Source: Aedes albopictus
Taxonomy: Eukaryota > Arthropoda > Insecta > Diptera > Culicidae
Length of the DNA stretch: 64,000 nucleotides
Assembly (NCBI RefSeq): GCF_035046485.1
Contig: NC_085137.1
Location: 457,803,004 to 457,867,003, forward strand
Direction of reading: 5' to 3'
A program made the position numbers and the translations under genes. Below, in pieces: positions 21,640-32,274 of the stretch. Positions within the stretch are counted from its first letter, which is position 1. Each line of letters begins with the position of its first letter. The notes below the pieces were generated by a model, which had not been told where the DNA came from, did not search any database, and was given only the letters and a program-made list of their open reading frames with translations.

Positions 21640-22660
21640 AGAAATCGGAAGTTTCTTCCTTTAGAGAAGCAATAAGCAACGGTTTCATCAGAATTTCCAT
21701 GGAGTTTTTAAGAAGTTCATTCAGAGATTCTTTTAGAAAATCATCCATGAATTTTTTATAATTTTTTTTTCAAATGCTTATCCAGGGATTTTTAAAGAAA
21801 TTTCCGTCTTTCAGATTTCAGATATATTTTTCTAAGAAATTGTTTAGAAATTTCTTCACAGGTTTCTTTGAAAACTCTTCCATGGATTCCTGCAGAAATT
21901 TCTCCAAGGATTCCTCAAGAAAATTTTTTAGAAAATCCGCCAGGGATTCTTTTGGAAATTTCTCCAGAGCGGCTTTCAGCAAGTTTGCCAGAGCTGTCCT
22001 TAGAAATTATTATAAGGATTCTTTCATATTTTTCTCTAATCCTTATTAAGAATATCCTGCAGGAATTCTTCAAGAAAATCTTTCAGGGGCGCAATCCTAC
22101 GGATTCCTTCTACTAGGGATGCTTCGGAAATTTCTGGACACATTTTTTAATCTACCTTTAAATTCCTGTAGAAATTAATCTTGCGAATACTCCACATTTT
22201 TTTCCTACGTTAATTTTAGAAAACCTTGAATAGATTTCCTTAGTAGTTTCTCCATAAATTCCTTTAGATAATCCTCCAGGATTTCAATCGAAAATTTCTC
22301 CAGAAGTTCTTTTGAATAATCTTCAACGGATTCTTTAACAAACTGCTGCAGCCAGAGATTCTTTCAGAAAATCTTCCAGAGATTCTTGAAGATGTTTTCC
22401 AAAGATTCCATCAGAATTTCTTTTAAGAAATTCTTCCAAGAATTTCCTGCAGAAATTTTCCACATTTTTTTTAGAACTTCCACCAAAATGTAAAAAAATC
22501 ATTCTGGGTTTCTTTCACAAAATCTTTCAGGGATTCTTCAAGAAGATTTTCCAAGGATCCATGTACTGAAAAAATGTTTTATGAATTCTTTCCGGAATTG
22601 TTTGAGGATACCTTTAGAAAGTCTTCTAAAGATTCCTTACAGAGAATATTCTATGGATTA
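21640..22660. repeat. Degenerate TTCCTNNAGAAATT array
   Basis: About 1 kb of drifting units related to GATTCCTTCAGAAATTTCTC with a rough 25-35 base rhythm. Frames across it are Phe-, Ser- and Lys-rich repeat products. A weaker stretch of similar character is at 40540-40800. Confidence 0.75.
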
Positions 22661-22834
22661 TACAGAATTTACTTCACCATTTCACTAATTAACTCTTGTA
22701 AGGTTAATTGCAAAAAAAAAAAAATCCAACGGTTTCATCAGAAACTACCCTTGGGAGTGGTTTAGATATTCCTCTAAGAACTGCTTCAGTGAATTATCCA
22801 AGTTATCCTTTATAATTGGCACGGTAAAGGCTGG

Positions 22835-25393
22835 GTAGGCCGTGTCGATTTTTGCAAAATTGCGAATACACAATCCCGAATAGTCACAAATGGTTGCAAA
22901 TGGACCCAAATGAAGCCCTGCAAAATTTAAAAAATCTAAAAAATCGGTAAGCTAGTCCGCAATCGACTTGAAGTTTTATATGGGAATTCTAATTTTTCAG
23001 TATGGGGAAATCCAACTTTTCAAACTTTTGAAGAAAAAGGCATTTTAAAGCAACTCTAAAAATCCGCTCCCCCCCTGAAGATTTAGTGCATATATTAGTG
23101 AACATTTTGTTAGAAGACAACTTTTTAGTTGCACTTCAGATAAGGGCGTTATTAAATTTCGAAACAACGGACATTTTATTCGCATGATTTCTAACTTCTT
23201 TAATTGGCATCACTGCACGTTTTCGTGTTGAAGAGGGTGGTGACAGCCATCTGCGGCGTCACCACCCGCTGCTGGATGGAGACGCAAGTACCTTATAAAT
23301 ATGGGATAGTTGGGATTGTAAATATTATTGCGATATTACTTTATAAACTCTTGGTATCTTCGGCAAAGTTGTTAGCATGGTCAAGAGCTGTCCAGTGATG
23401 AACTAAATCATTGGCAAATCCATCGCTAGGCGGCGCTAGTGTGTATACAAACTGCATGCAACGTATATGCGTGTATCTCAAAAACGTGATAATTTAAGTG
23501 TGTGGTGTCTTCGACAAAGTTGTTGGCTGGGTCACGGGCTATCCAGTGACGAACCAAGTAAGTAGGAATTCAACCGATAGGTGGCGCTAGTGTGCATACA
23601 AACTGGATGCAAAAGTACAAACATATATGTCTGTATCTCAATAACGTGATAATTTAAGTAGGTGGTGTCTTCGACAAATTTGTTGCCTGGGCCACGGACT
23701 ATGCAGTGACGAACGCAATACAGTCTAGACTCCTACTACACGGTTGGTTCGGGGGTGCAGTAGGAATTCGTGTTGTAGGAATCCCAGAGCTTGTGGGATT
23801 TCGCCTAATTGGGGGTGTGAGCGAATATCTCAGGAGTATTACAAGATAGCACCATACTTTCTTTGGCAAAATTGTAGTACTAGAATAGATCTACCACATA
23901 ATGCGAACTAACATCCAATTAGTTGGCAATTTGGCCGATAGAGGCGCTATGTAGAAGTAGTTGCATATGTCACTCGCCAGTAGAAGCATTCATAAGTTAT
24001 CACATGCGATATCTCAAGATCTACTTGATTTGGAACAATTCTGTCTTCGACAAAGTTGTTCAGTAGGTCAAGAACAATCTGGTGATTCACCAATTAGTTG
24101 GTGATTACGCCGCTAGGTGGCGCTAGCTGTCAAGCGAAGTTTCAAACTTCTCTAGCTCGCGATCCAGAGCAGATAGGAAATGGTCGTCTTCGACAAAGTT
24201 CTTCTAGAAGTCAAAAGCTATCTAATAATTCAACAATAAGTTTGTGATTTCGCCGCTAGGTGGCACTAGTTGTCAAGTAAAGTTTCACACTTCTCTATCT
24301 CGGGATCCAGAGCAGATAGAAAAGTACCGTTTTGGGCAAAGTTCTTCAGCAAGTCAAGAGCTATCTAATGAATTAACATTTAGTTGGTGATTTCGCCGCT
24401 AGGTGACGCTAGTTGTCAAGTATAATTTTAAACTTCTCTGGCTCGCCATCCAGAGCAGATAGAAGAGGGCCGTCTTCGGCAAAGTTCTTCAGGAAGTCAA
24501 GAACAATCTAGTGATTCAACAATAAGTTGAGGATTTCGCCGCTAGGTGGCACTAGTTGTCAAGTCAAACTTCAAACTCCGCTATCTCGGGATCCAAAGCA
24601 GATAGAAAAGATTCATCTTCGGCAAAGTTTTTCAGCAAGTCAAGAGTTATCTGATGATTAAACATTTAGTTGGTGATTTCGCCGCTAGGTGGCGCTAGTT
24701 GTCAAGTATAGTTTCAAACTTCTCTAGCTCGCGATCCAGAGCAGATAGAAGAGTGTCGTCTTCGGCAAAGTTCTTCAGGAAGTCAAGCGCTATCTAGTGA
24801 ATTGACTATTATTTTGTGATTTCACCGCCAGGAGGCACTAGTTGTCAAGTAAAATTTTAAACTTCTCTGTCTCGGGAACCGGAGTAGATAGAAAAGTGTC
24901 GTCTTCGGCAAAGTTCTTCAGGAAGTTAAGAGCATTCTGGCGATAAAAAATAAATTGGTGATTTTGCTGCTAAATGGTGCTAGTTGGCAAAGTTTTAAAC
25001 GTTTCCATCTCGGAATCCATAGCAGATAGAAAAGAATTATCTTTGGCAAATCTCTTCAGAAAGTATAGACCATAGAACAACCTGGTGATTCAATAATTAG
25101 CAGGTAGTTTGCCGCTGCGTGGCAGTATTTGGCTAATAGAATTTTGAACATCTATCTTGGATCCAGACCAGGGTTGACAATCGTCGTTCTCTTCACCGCC
25201 ACGCAAAGAAAACAAAATAAATCATATTCTCCCGACGAACAATATTGATGAGTAGAAAAAAAAAGAAAAAAAAAAAAAGTCGACCACCAACATTTTTGTC
25301 ATCCTTTTTGTTCCTTGTAAACGAGCGGCGACCGGCCATGGAAACGCCACCAGGAAGTAACATGTATGAGTTTTTTAGCGTGTATGATAATGT
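22835..25393 (+). repeat. Left arm of a giant inverted repeat
   Basis: About 2.56 kb that reappears almost base for base in inverted orientation at 28402-30585. The outer edge is GTAGGCCGTGTCGATT. A 64-codon frame at 23204-23398 is identical in the right arm (30022-30216), showing very low divergence. The arm contains a tandem series of ~142 bp units with CTCF-like cores. It has three more of these units than the right arm and lacks a ~60 bp stretch present at about 28530-28590. No transposase or other gene is visible. Either a recent inverted duplication or an unusually large foldback element. Confidence 0.95.
23420..25125 (+). promoter_or_regulatory. Array of CTCF-like cores, forward orientation
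   Basis: Nine clear cores of AGGTGGCGC type lie at 23428, 23579, 23940, 24115, 24258, 24401, 24544, 24687 and 24830, with decayed ones near 24973 and 25117. The five intervals from 24115 to 24830 are each 143 bases. The best unit, TCGCCGCTAGGTGGCGCTA, agrees with the vertebrate CTCF consensus (TGGCCACCAGGGGGCGCTA) at 15 of 19 positions, and the AGGNGGC core is shared by insect CTCF. Each unit also carries CTTCGGCAAAGTTCTTCAG. Binding is inferred, not shown. Confidence 0.55.
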
Positions 25394-26988
25394 TGCACCG
25401 CAATAGTTCAGTTGGTTAATAGTAATCTCAAGTAGCAAGTAGGAAGTACACGTCCAAGTGTCTGCTTTTTTGGTTATTTATGTCCTACACGGAAAATTAA
25501 AACTACCCTTAGTTTGGGTCGATTCTACCCTAAAATGAGTATATCAAATTGATTAGTTACCCAAAACTAACTCCTCTCTCCCCCACAGATATTGTCTAAA
25601 TAAACAGAGATGTGTCTATCCAATGGGGGTCCTTGAGGCCAATAAGCCAATTTTGAGTAAATGTAGATTTACCCAAATTTGGGTTGAATGAAGGGGGTCT
25701 TGGGTTGAATTTACCTACTCTTGAGTATATTTTTAGTTGGAGGTAAAGGCAATTTACCTTGCGTGAGTTTAATCAATTCACTCAAATGTTGACTTATTGG
25801 GCCGAACTATAGGATTGCGTCAAAAGAATCCAATTTTTGGTAGTTTGGCGGTTCCGTGTACCGCGCGCAGCATTGTTGTACTTTGTCAATACGGATTTCC
25901 ATAGACATGATTCAGCAAATAGTACACACTTAGAAAAAATCACCGACTTCTGTAATTTTTTACCGAAATCTCAACCGTTAAGTTTTGTTTACCGGAAAAA
26001 TTCGGTAAATCTGGCAACATTTACCGAACTTTGTGAAAGTTTGACAGATAAACGATAACTTTTTACCGGAATTTTGTAATTTTTTACAGAATTTCGATAA
26101 ATATTCATTACCGAACGTTCAGCAGTTGAGATTTCGATAAACATTACCGAACGCGATTAGCTGTGAATCTTTCTAAATTCTGAAATAATTTTCAGCATTT
26201 TATGGCTGCATTAAATAAGCTGCTGAAATGCACTCCGCCAAAGCAATATGGCTAGTTAATTTTTACCACAAATGCCTAAATTTTCACTCGCAAAATGATA
26301 GGTAGACTGAGGTGCGTTGAGAATACGGAGCTGAAATGCGTAATTCACCGATAAATCTGAAACGGCACTCAAATTGACGTTCTCGGTTAGCTTTATTTGC
26401 GGTATATTCATGCACACAATTTATTAATTACATGAACGAAACTGTTGATGCATAATAACTGGCTGTGACGAATGTGGTGACTAGCTGACTAGTTGTCGAA
26501 TCAGTCATATTTTTTAAGTCGACTATAAGTTGTATCTTGGTTCGAATGCATTAATGCCGTTTATATCACGAATAGATGTGCGCTTTTTTGATTGTAATTT
26601 AGTCGCTAATAAGACGATTGGTTCAAATGGCATAACTTTCAATATAGTTGCAAACAAATTACAGGAACTTATTAATGTCCAAGTGTGTTGCTTGGGTGTT
26701 TGTCTGTGAGCGGAGCCTATGTTGTCGCACAGTAACACACAAATATGAATTTCAATATACAAAAAAGTTTGCATGTGGGATCAAACATCGGACCTCTGAA
26801 TTGTCAATCCTTCCCAAGTAACACACTTGTCACATAAAAGTTATAGCAGTGCAGGTTTTTGTTGCACTGTGACTTGACTTGCTTCTAACAAATTCTGACT
26901 TCTGTTTAACCAGAACCTGCTCTGTCGTACTCGTAAAGCGTGCTACTTGAGATTACTATTAACCAACTGAACTATTGCGGTGCAACCC
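25394..26988. mobile_element. TIR element inserted at the inner edge of the left arm
   Basis: Inverted ends of about 45 bp: TTGCACCGCAATAGTTCAG at the left and CTGAACTATTGCGGTGCAA at the right. In the right arm the flanking bases GATAATGT and CCCAGTAAAC are adjacent, which gives the empty site. The interior holds further repeats, including GGTAAA/TTTACC hairpin-like segments (25920-26160). No transposase was recognised. About 1.6 kb. Confidence 0.75.
26813..26952. mobile_element. CCCAAGTAACAC-type MITE
   Basis: Starts CCCAAGTAACACACTTGTCA and ends GTGCTACTTGAG. A cleaner copy is at 53756-53886. Here it lies near the right end of the 25394-26988 element. Confidence 0.65.
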
Positions 26989-26999
26989 CAGTAAACATT

Positions 27000-28401
27000 T
27001 TGGTGTGTATAATTTGTGTTATACACATCCATATAAGAACCAACTCACTCGTATAAAATGCACTAAACTGCCATATACGTACTAAAGTGGAGGCCATATA
27101 GATACTTCTGACGACTTTTCGCGATTTTGCACAATCAATAATACGATGTCTCAAAATATGTTCGAAACGACTTCCCACGATAATTAATACGATGTGCCAA
27201 ATTACCGACGAAACGAAAAAAAAAAGATGACATCTATGTAGATTCGAACACGGAACCTCAAGATCCAGAATTCAATACCTTACCCCTGGGCTAACTCATG
27301 TTTCACAAAAGGAGAGCGAATTTTGACCAATAAAAACTCAAAACTAACTCGAATCATATGCCTTGATATTTTACAATGAGTGGTGATACGTTGATCTGAT
27401 TGCAATTTTGCCCAAGTGTTTGCGATTTCATTTTGTGCTATCTAGACCTGATGTGTAATATACATTATGAAGACCTCTTGGATTTACAACTTGTTGCGAT
27501 TGTGAATTGCACTATGTACAGCTTGTCTTGTTTACATCAAAACAGACTTGCCGCGCCGTCGTCGTCGTCGTCGCGGATAAAATTTCTAGCGAATTTCGGT
27601 CGTTTGCAAGTTGAAAGTGTCTTATAATAATACTCAGCATGTAACTCAATCACCGGCAGCAGATAATACAGTCAGCATCTCGGTAGGAAGTGCATTGCAG
27701 GTCCGGAACTGGTCAAGGATGTTGCGGCCAATGTCCAAACATAAGTGTGTACACATCCGGCCCAGCGGCAGAAACGACGTGCTGTACCTAAACATCCTTA
27801 AGCATCAGGTGGAGATGAACACAGTTTTCGGCTGGTATGTACAATTCTGTGTGCTATTACAATCAAGAGGTATAAAATTTCGCTGTTTTGTGTGGTGACA
27901 ATAAAGTGAGGAACGACGACGCAGTGGGTATTTCGCGGTAGGTCAAATAAATTGGTACCCATGTGATGCGAGGGTAATAAGTTTGTGGTATGTGAAAGTT
28001 AATCATTTTCCTTCACCTTCAGCGATGTGGAAATTAAGCCTTTTATCATTGAATACGTATATAAAGTGTTATTTCATTCTGCATTCTAAAATATAAAACT
28101 ACTCATTGGATCGCAGTGATGATGCATATCTTGGGTGAGATTATTTACAAAGCCATTACGATTGCATTCGATGCTTCTCTAACTGGATATATGATATGTC
28201 ACTTTCAACATTTAGTAACGATTTTGGTTTGCCCTATTTACGGCTTGTGCTGTTTTTAAGACTACCAGTCGTAAACTAATCGCAAAGATGATTTATATAC
28301 AAGTGTGTTCGATATTATAGTTGCAATATTTATCATTTTTTGCGATCCTGATTTCTGACAACTTAAAAAGCGATTTTTTATGTACATCGCTTTACGATAT
28401 G
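27000..28401. other. Spacer between the palindrome arms
   Basis: About 1.4 kb of unique-looking sequence between the two arms. It contains a short CGTCGTCGTCGTCG run near 27555. Frames at 27400-27898 show no recognisable domain and no convincing splice structure. Function unknown. Confidence 0.5.
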
Positions 28402-30585
28402 TGGTTTACTGGGACATTATCATACACGCTAAAAAAACTCATACATGCTACTTCCTGGTGGCGTTTCCATGGCCGGTCGCCGCTCGTTTACAAGGAACAA
28501 AAAGGATGACAAAAATGTTGGTGGTCGACTATTTATCATGGAGGTTCATCCTCGGGTTCATCGTGGAACCCTTTTCTGGTAATGAAAATGCTACTCATCA
28601 ATATTGTTCTGTCGGGAGAATATGATTTATTTTGTTTTCTTTGCGTGGCGGTGAAGAGAACGACGATTGTCAACCCTGGTCTGGATCCAAGATAGATGTT
28701 CAAAATTCTATTAGCCAAATACTGCCACGCAGCGGCAAACTACCTACTAATTATTGAATCACCAGGTTGTTCTATGGTCTATACTTTCTGAAGAGATTTG
28801 CCAAAGATAACACTTTTCTATCTGCTATGGATTCCGAGATGGAAACATTTAAAACTTTGCCAACTAGCACAACTTAGCAGCAAAATCACCAATTTATTTT
28901 TTTATCGCCAGAATGCTCTTAACTTCCTGAAGAACTTTGCCGAAGACGACACTTTTCTATCTGCTCCGGTTCCCGAGACAGATAAGTTTAAAATTTTACT
29001 TGACAACTAGCGCCTCCTGGCGGTGAAATCACAAAATAATAGTCAATTCACTAGATAGCGCTTGACTTCCTGAAGAACTTTGCCGAAGACGACACTCTTC
29101 TATCTGCTCTGGATCGCGAGCTAGAGAAGTTTGAAACTATACTTGACAACTAGCGCCACCTAGCGGCGAAATCACAAACTTATTGTTGAATCATTAGATA
29201 GCTTTTGACTTCTAGAAGAACTTTGTCGAAGACGACCATTTCCTATCTGCTCTGGATCGCGAGCTAGAGAAGTTTGAAACTTCGCTTGACAGCTAGCGCC
29301 ACCTAGCGGCGTAATCACCAACTAATTGGTGAATCACCAGATTGTTCTTGACCTACTGAACAACTTTGCCGAAGACAGAATTGTTCCAAATCAAGTAGAT
29401 CTTGAGATATCGCATGTGATAACTTATGAATGCTTCTACTGGCGAGTGAACATATGCAACTACTTCTACATAGCGCCTCTATCGGCCAAATTGCCAACTA
29501 ATTGGATGTTAGTTCGCATTGTGTGGTAGATCTATTCTAGTACTACAATTTTGCCAAAGAAAGTATGGTGCTATCTTGTAATACTCCTGAGATATTCGCT
29601 CACACCCCCAATTAGGCGAAATCCCACAAGCTCTGGGATTCCTACAACACGAATTCCTACTGCACCCCCGAACCAACCGTGTAGTAGGAGTCTAGACTGT
29701 ATTGCGTTCGTCACTGCATAGTCCGTGGCCCAGGCAACAAATTTGTCGAAGACACCACCTACTTAAATTATCACGTTATTGAGATACAGACATATATGTT
29801 TGTACTTTTGCATCCAGTTTGTATGCACACTAGCGCCACCTATCGGTTGAATTCCTACTTACTTGGTTCGTCACTGGATAGCCCGTGACCCAGCCAACAA
29901 CTTTGTCGAAGACACCACACACTTAAATTATCACGTTTTTGAGATACACGCATATACGTTGCATGCAGTTTGTATACACACTAGCGCCGCCTAGCGATGG
30001 ATTTGCCAATGATTTAGTTCATCACTGGACAGCTCTTGACCATGCTAACAACTTTGCCGAAGATACCAAGAGTTTATAAAGTAATATCGCAATAATATTT
30101 ACAATCCCAACTATCCCATATTTATAAGGTACTTGCGTCTCCATCCAGCAGCGGGTGGTGACGCCGCAGATGGCTGTCACCACCCTCTTCAACACGAAAA
30201 CGTGCAGTGATGCCAATTAAAGAAGTTAGAAATCATGCGAATAAAATGTCCGTTGTTTCGAAATTTAATAACGCCCTTATCTGAAGTGCAACTAAAAAGT
30301 TGTCTTCTAACAAAATGTTCACTAATATATGCACTAAATCTTCAGGGGGGGAGCGGATTTTTAGAGTTGCTTTAAAATGCCTTTTTCTTCAAAAGTTTGA
30401 AAAGTTGGATTTCCCCATACTGAAAAATTAGAATTCCCATATTAAACTTCAAGTCGATTGCGGACTAGCTTACCGATTTTTTAGATTTTTTAAATTTTGC
30501 AGGGCTTCATTTGGGTCCATTTGCGACCATTTGTGACTATTCGGGATTGTGTATTCGCAATTTTGCAATAATCGACACGGCCTAC
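28402..30585 (-). repeat. Right arm of the giant inverted repeat
   Basis: About 2.18 kb, the inverted counterpart of 22835-25393. The inner edge is GTTTACTGGGACATTATC and the outer edge AATCGACACGGCCTAC. It lacks three of the ~142 bp units (426 bases) and has about 60 extra bases at 28530-28590 (CATGGAGGTTCATCCTCGGG and on); together these account for the arm-length difference. Confidence 0.95.
28721..30002 (-). promoter_or_regulatory. Array of CTCF-like cores, reverse orientation
   Basis: GCGCCACCT-type cores (minus-strand AGGTGGCGC) begin at 29010, 29153, 29296, 29473, 29833 and 29994, with a weaker one near 28724. They mirror the left-arm array, so the two arrays point toward each other across the spacer. 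The arrangement is visible; any role in chromatin looping is inference. Confidence 0.5.
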
Positions 30586-30689
30586 TGGGTATGCTGCGCA
30601 ATTTAGATCCCATTGTGATCCACTAGCCTCTGCCCAGCATTTCCTATCCCTACCTCCACGCGGTACCGGCCGGAAACTATGAGCAACCT

Positions 30690-32190
30690 TACACACCAAA
30701 TTTTTTTCGCTGGAAATCAGCGGAAGCAGCTGGTAAGGATGGTATCGCAGCTGAACTCATCAAGCCCAGAAAAGTTGGCCATCTGTCTGCATCGGCTGAT
30801 ACACAGGATCTGGGAAACCGAACAGCTACCGGAGGAGTGGAAGGAAGGGGTAATCTGCCCCATTCATAAGAAAGGCGACCATTTGGAATGTAAGAACTTC
30901 AGGGCGATCACTATTTTGAATGCTGCGTACAAAGTGCTATCCCAGATCATCTTCCGTCGTCTGTCACCTAAAACAAATGAGTTCGTGGGAAGTTATCAAG
31001 CCGGCTTCATCGGCGGCCGGTCGACAACGGGCCAGATCTTTTCCGTACGGCAAATCCTCCAGAAATGCCGAGAATACCATGTCCCAACGCACCACCTGTT
31101 CATCGACTTCAAAGCGGCATACGACAGTATTGACCGTGCAGAGCTATGGAGAATCATGGACGAAAACGGCTTTCCTGGGAAGCTGACTAGACTGATTAAA
31201 GCAACGATGGACGGTGTGCAAAACTAAGGATTTCGGGTGAACTATCTAGTTCATTCGAATCTCGCCGGGGACTGCGACAAGGTGATGGACTCTCATGCCT
31301 ACTCTTCAACATCGCTCTGGAAGGTGTGATGCGACGAGCCGGGCTCAACAGCCGGGGAACGATTTTCATAAAATCCGGACAATTTGTGTGCTTTGCGGAC
31401 GACATGGACATTATTGCCAGAACATTTGGAACGGTGGCAGAGCTGTACACCCGCCTGAAACGCGAAGCAGCAAAGGTCGGACTGGTGGTGAATGCCTCAA
31501 AAACAAAGTACATGTTGGTAGGCGGAACCGAACACGACCGGATCCGTCTGGGTAGTAATGTTACGATTGACGGGGATACTTCCGAGGTGGTGGAGGAATT
31601 CGTCTACCTCGGATCCTTACTGACGGCTGACAACAACGTGAGCCGTGAAATTCGGAGGTGCATCATCAGCGAAAGTCGGGCCTACTACGGGCTCCAGAAG
31701 AAACTGCGGTCGAAAAAGATTCACCCCCGCACCAAATGTACCATGTACAAGACGTTAATAAGACCGGTAATCCTCTACGGGCACGAGACATGGACCATGC
31801 TTGAGGAGGACCTGCAAGCACTCGGAGTTTTCGAGCGACGCGTGCTAAGGACGATCTTCGGCGGTGTGCAGGAGAACGGTGTGTGGCGGAGAAGAAGAAT
31901 GAACCACAAGCTCGCTGCACTTTACGGCGAACCCAGCATCCAGAAGGTAGCCAAAGCCGGAAGGATACGGTGGGCAGGGCATGTTGCAAGAATGCCAGAC
32001 AACAACCCTGCAAAGCTGGTGTTTGCAACTGATCTGGTTGGCACAAGAAGGCGTAGAGCACAGAGAGCACGATGGGTGGACCAGGTGGAGCGTGACTTGG
32101 CGAGCATCGGGCGCGACCGAGGATGGAGAGCGGCAGCCACGAACCGTGTATTATGGAGAAATATTGTTGATTCAGTTTTATCTTGAATTT
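30690..32190 (+). pseudogene. RTE-like LINE fragment, reverse transcriptase
   Basis: A 5'-truncated non-LTR element. RT motifs run from LPEEWKEGVICPIHKKGD (30830-30880) through NFRAITILNAAYKVL, GSYQAGFIGGRSTTGQIF and FIDFKAAYDSID, up to a frameshift near 31225. A second frame (31326-32186) carries the catalytic FADD (near 31396), GLVVNASKTKYM, YLGSLLTADN, a C-terminal YGHETWTM segment and RWAGHVARM. It ends next to the 3' tail of the opposing LINE at 32275. RTE-clade assignment follows from the C-terminal motifs. Inactive through truncation and frameshift. Confidence 0.85.
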
Positions 32191-32223
32191 ATTTATTTTA
32201 TTTATTTATTTATTTATTTATTC
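32188..32223. repeat. (TTTA)n microsatellite
   Basis: A short run of TTTA/TAAA units between the two facing LINEs. It is probably the 3' tail of the minus-strand LINE. Confidence 0.75.
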
Positions 32224-32274
32224 CCCATCATTCATCTGACAACAGTGTCTACATGAATAAAACTTAAATTAAAA

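Noticed and set aside
23204..23398. Identical 64-codon frame in both palindrome arms as a gene
   Set aside because: Its duplication is explained by arm identity. There is no domain, and it lies in repeat DNA; it is useful only as a measure of arm similarity.
27400..27898. Possible gene in the palindrome spacer
   Set aside because: Frames lack recognisable domains and no consistent splice sites or codon signal were seen.
23420..30002. CRISPR-like array
   Set aside because: Unit spacing is far too long, units are diverged along their whole length, and the sequence is eukaryotic.
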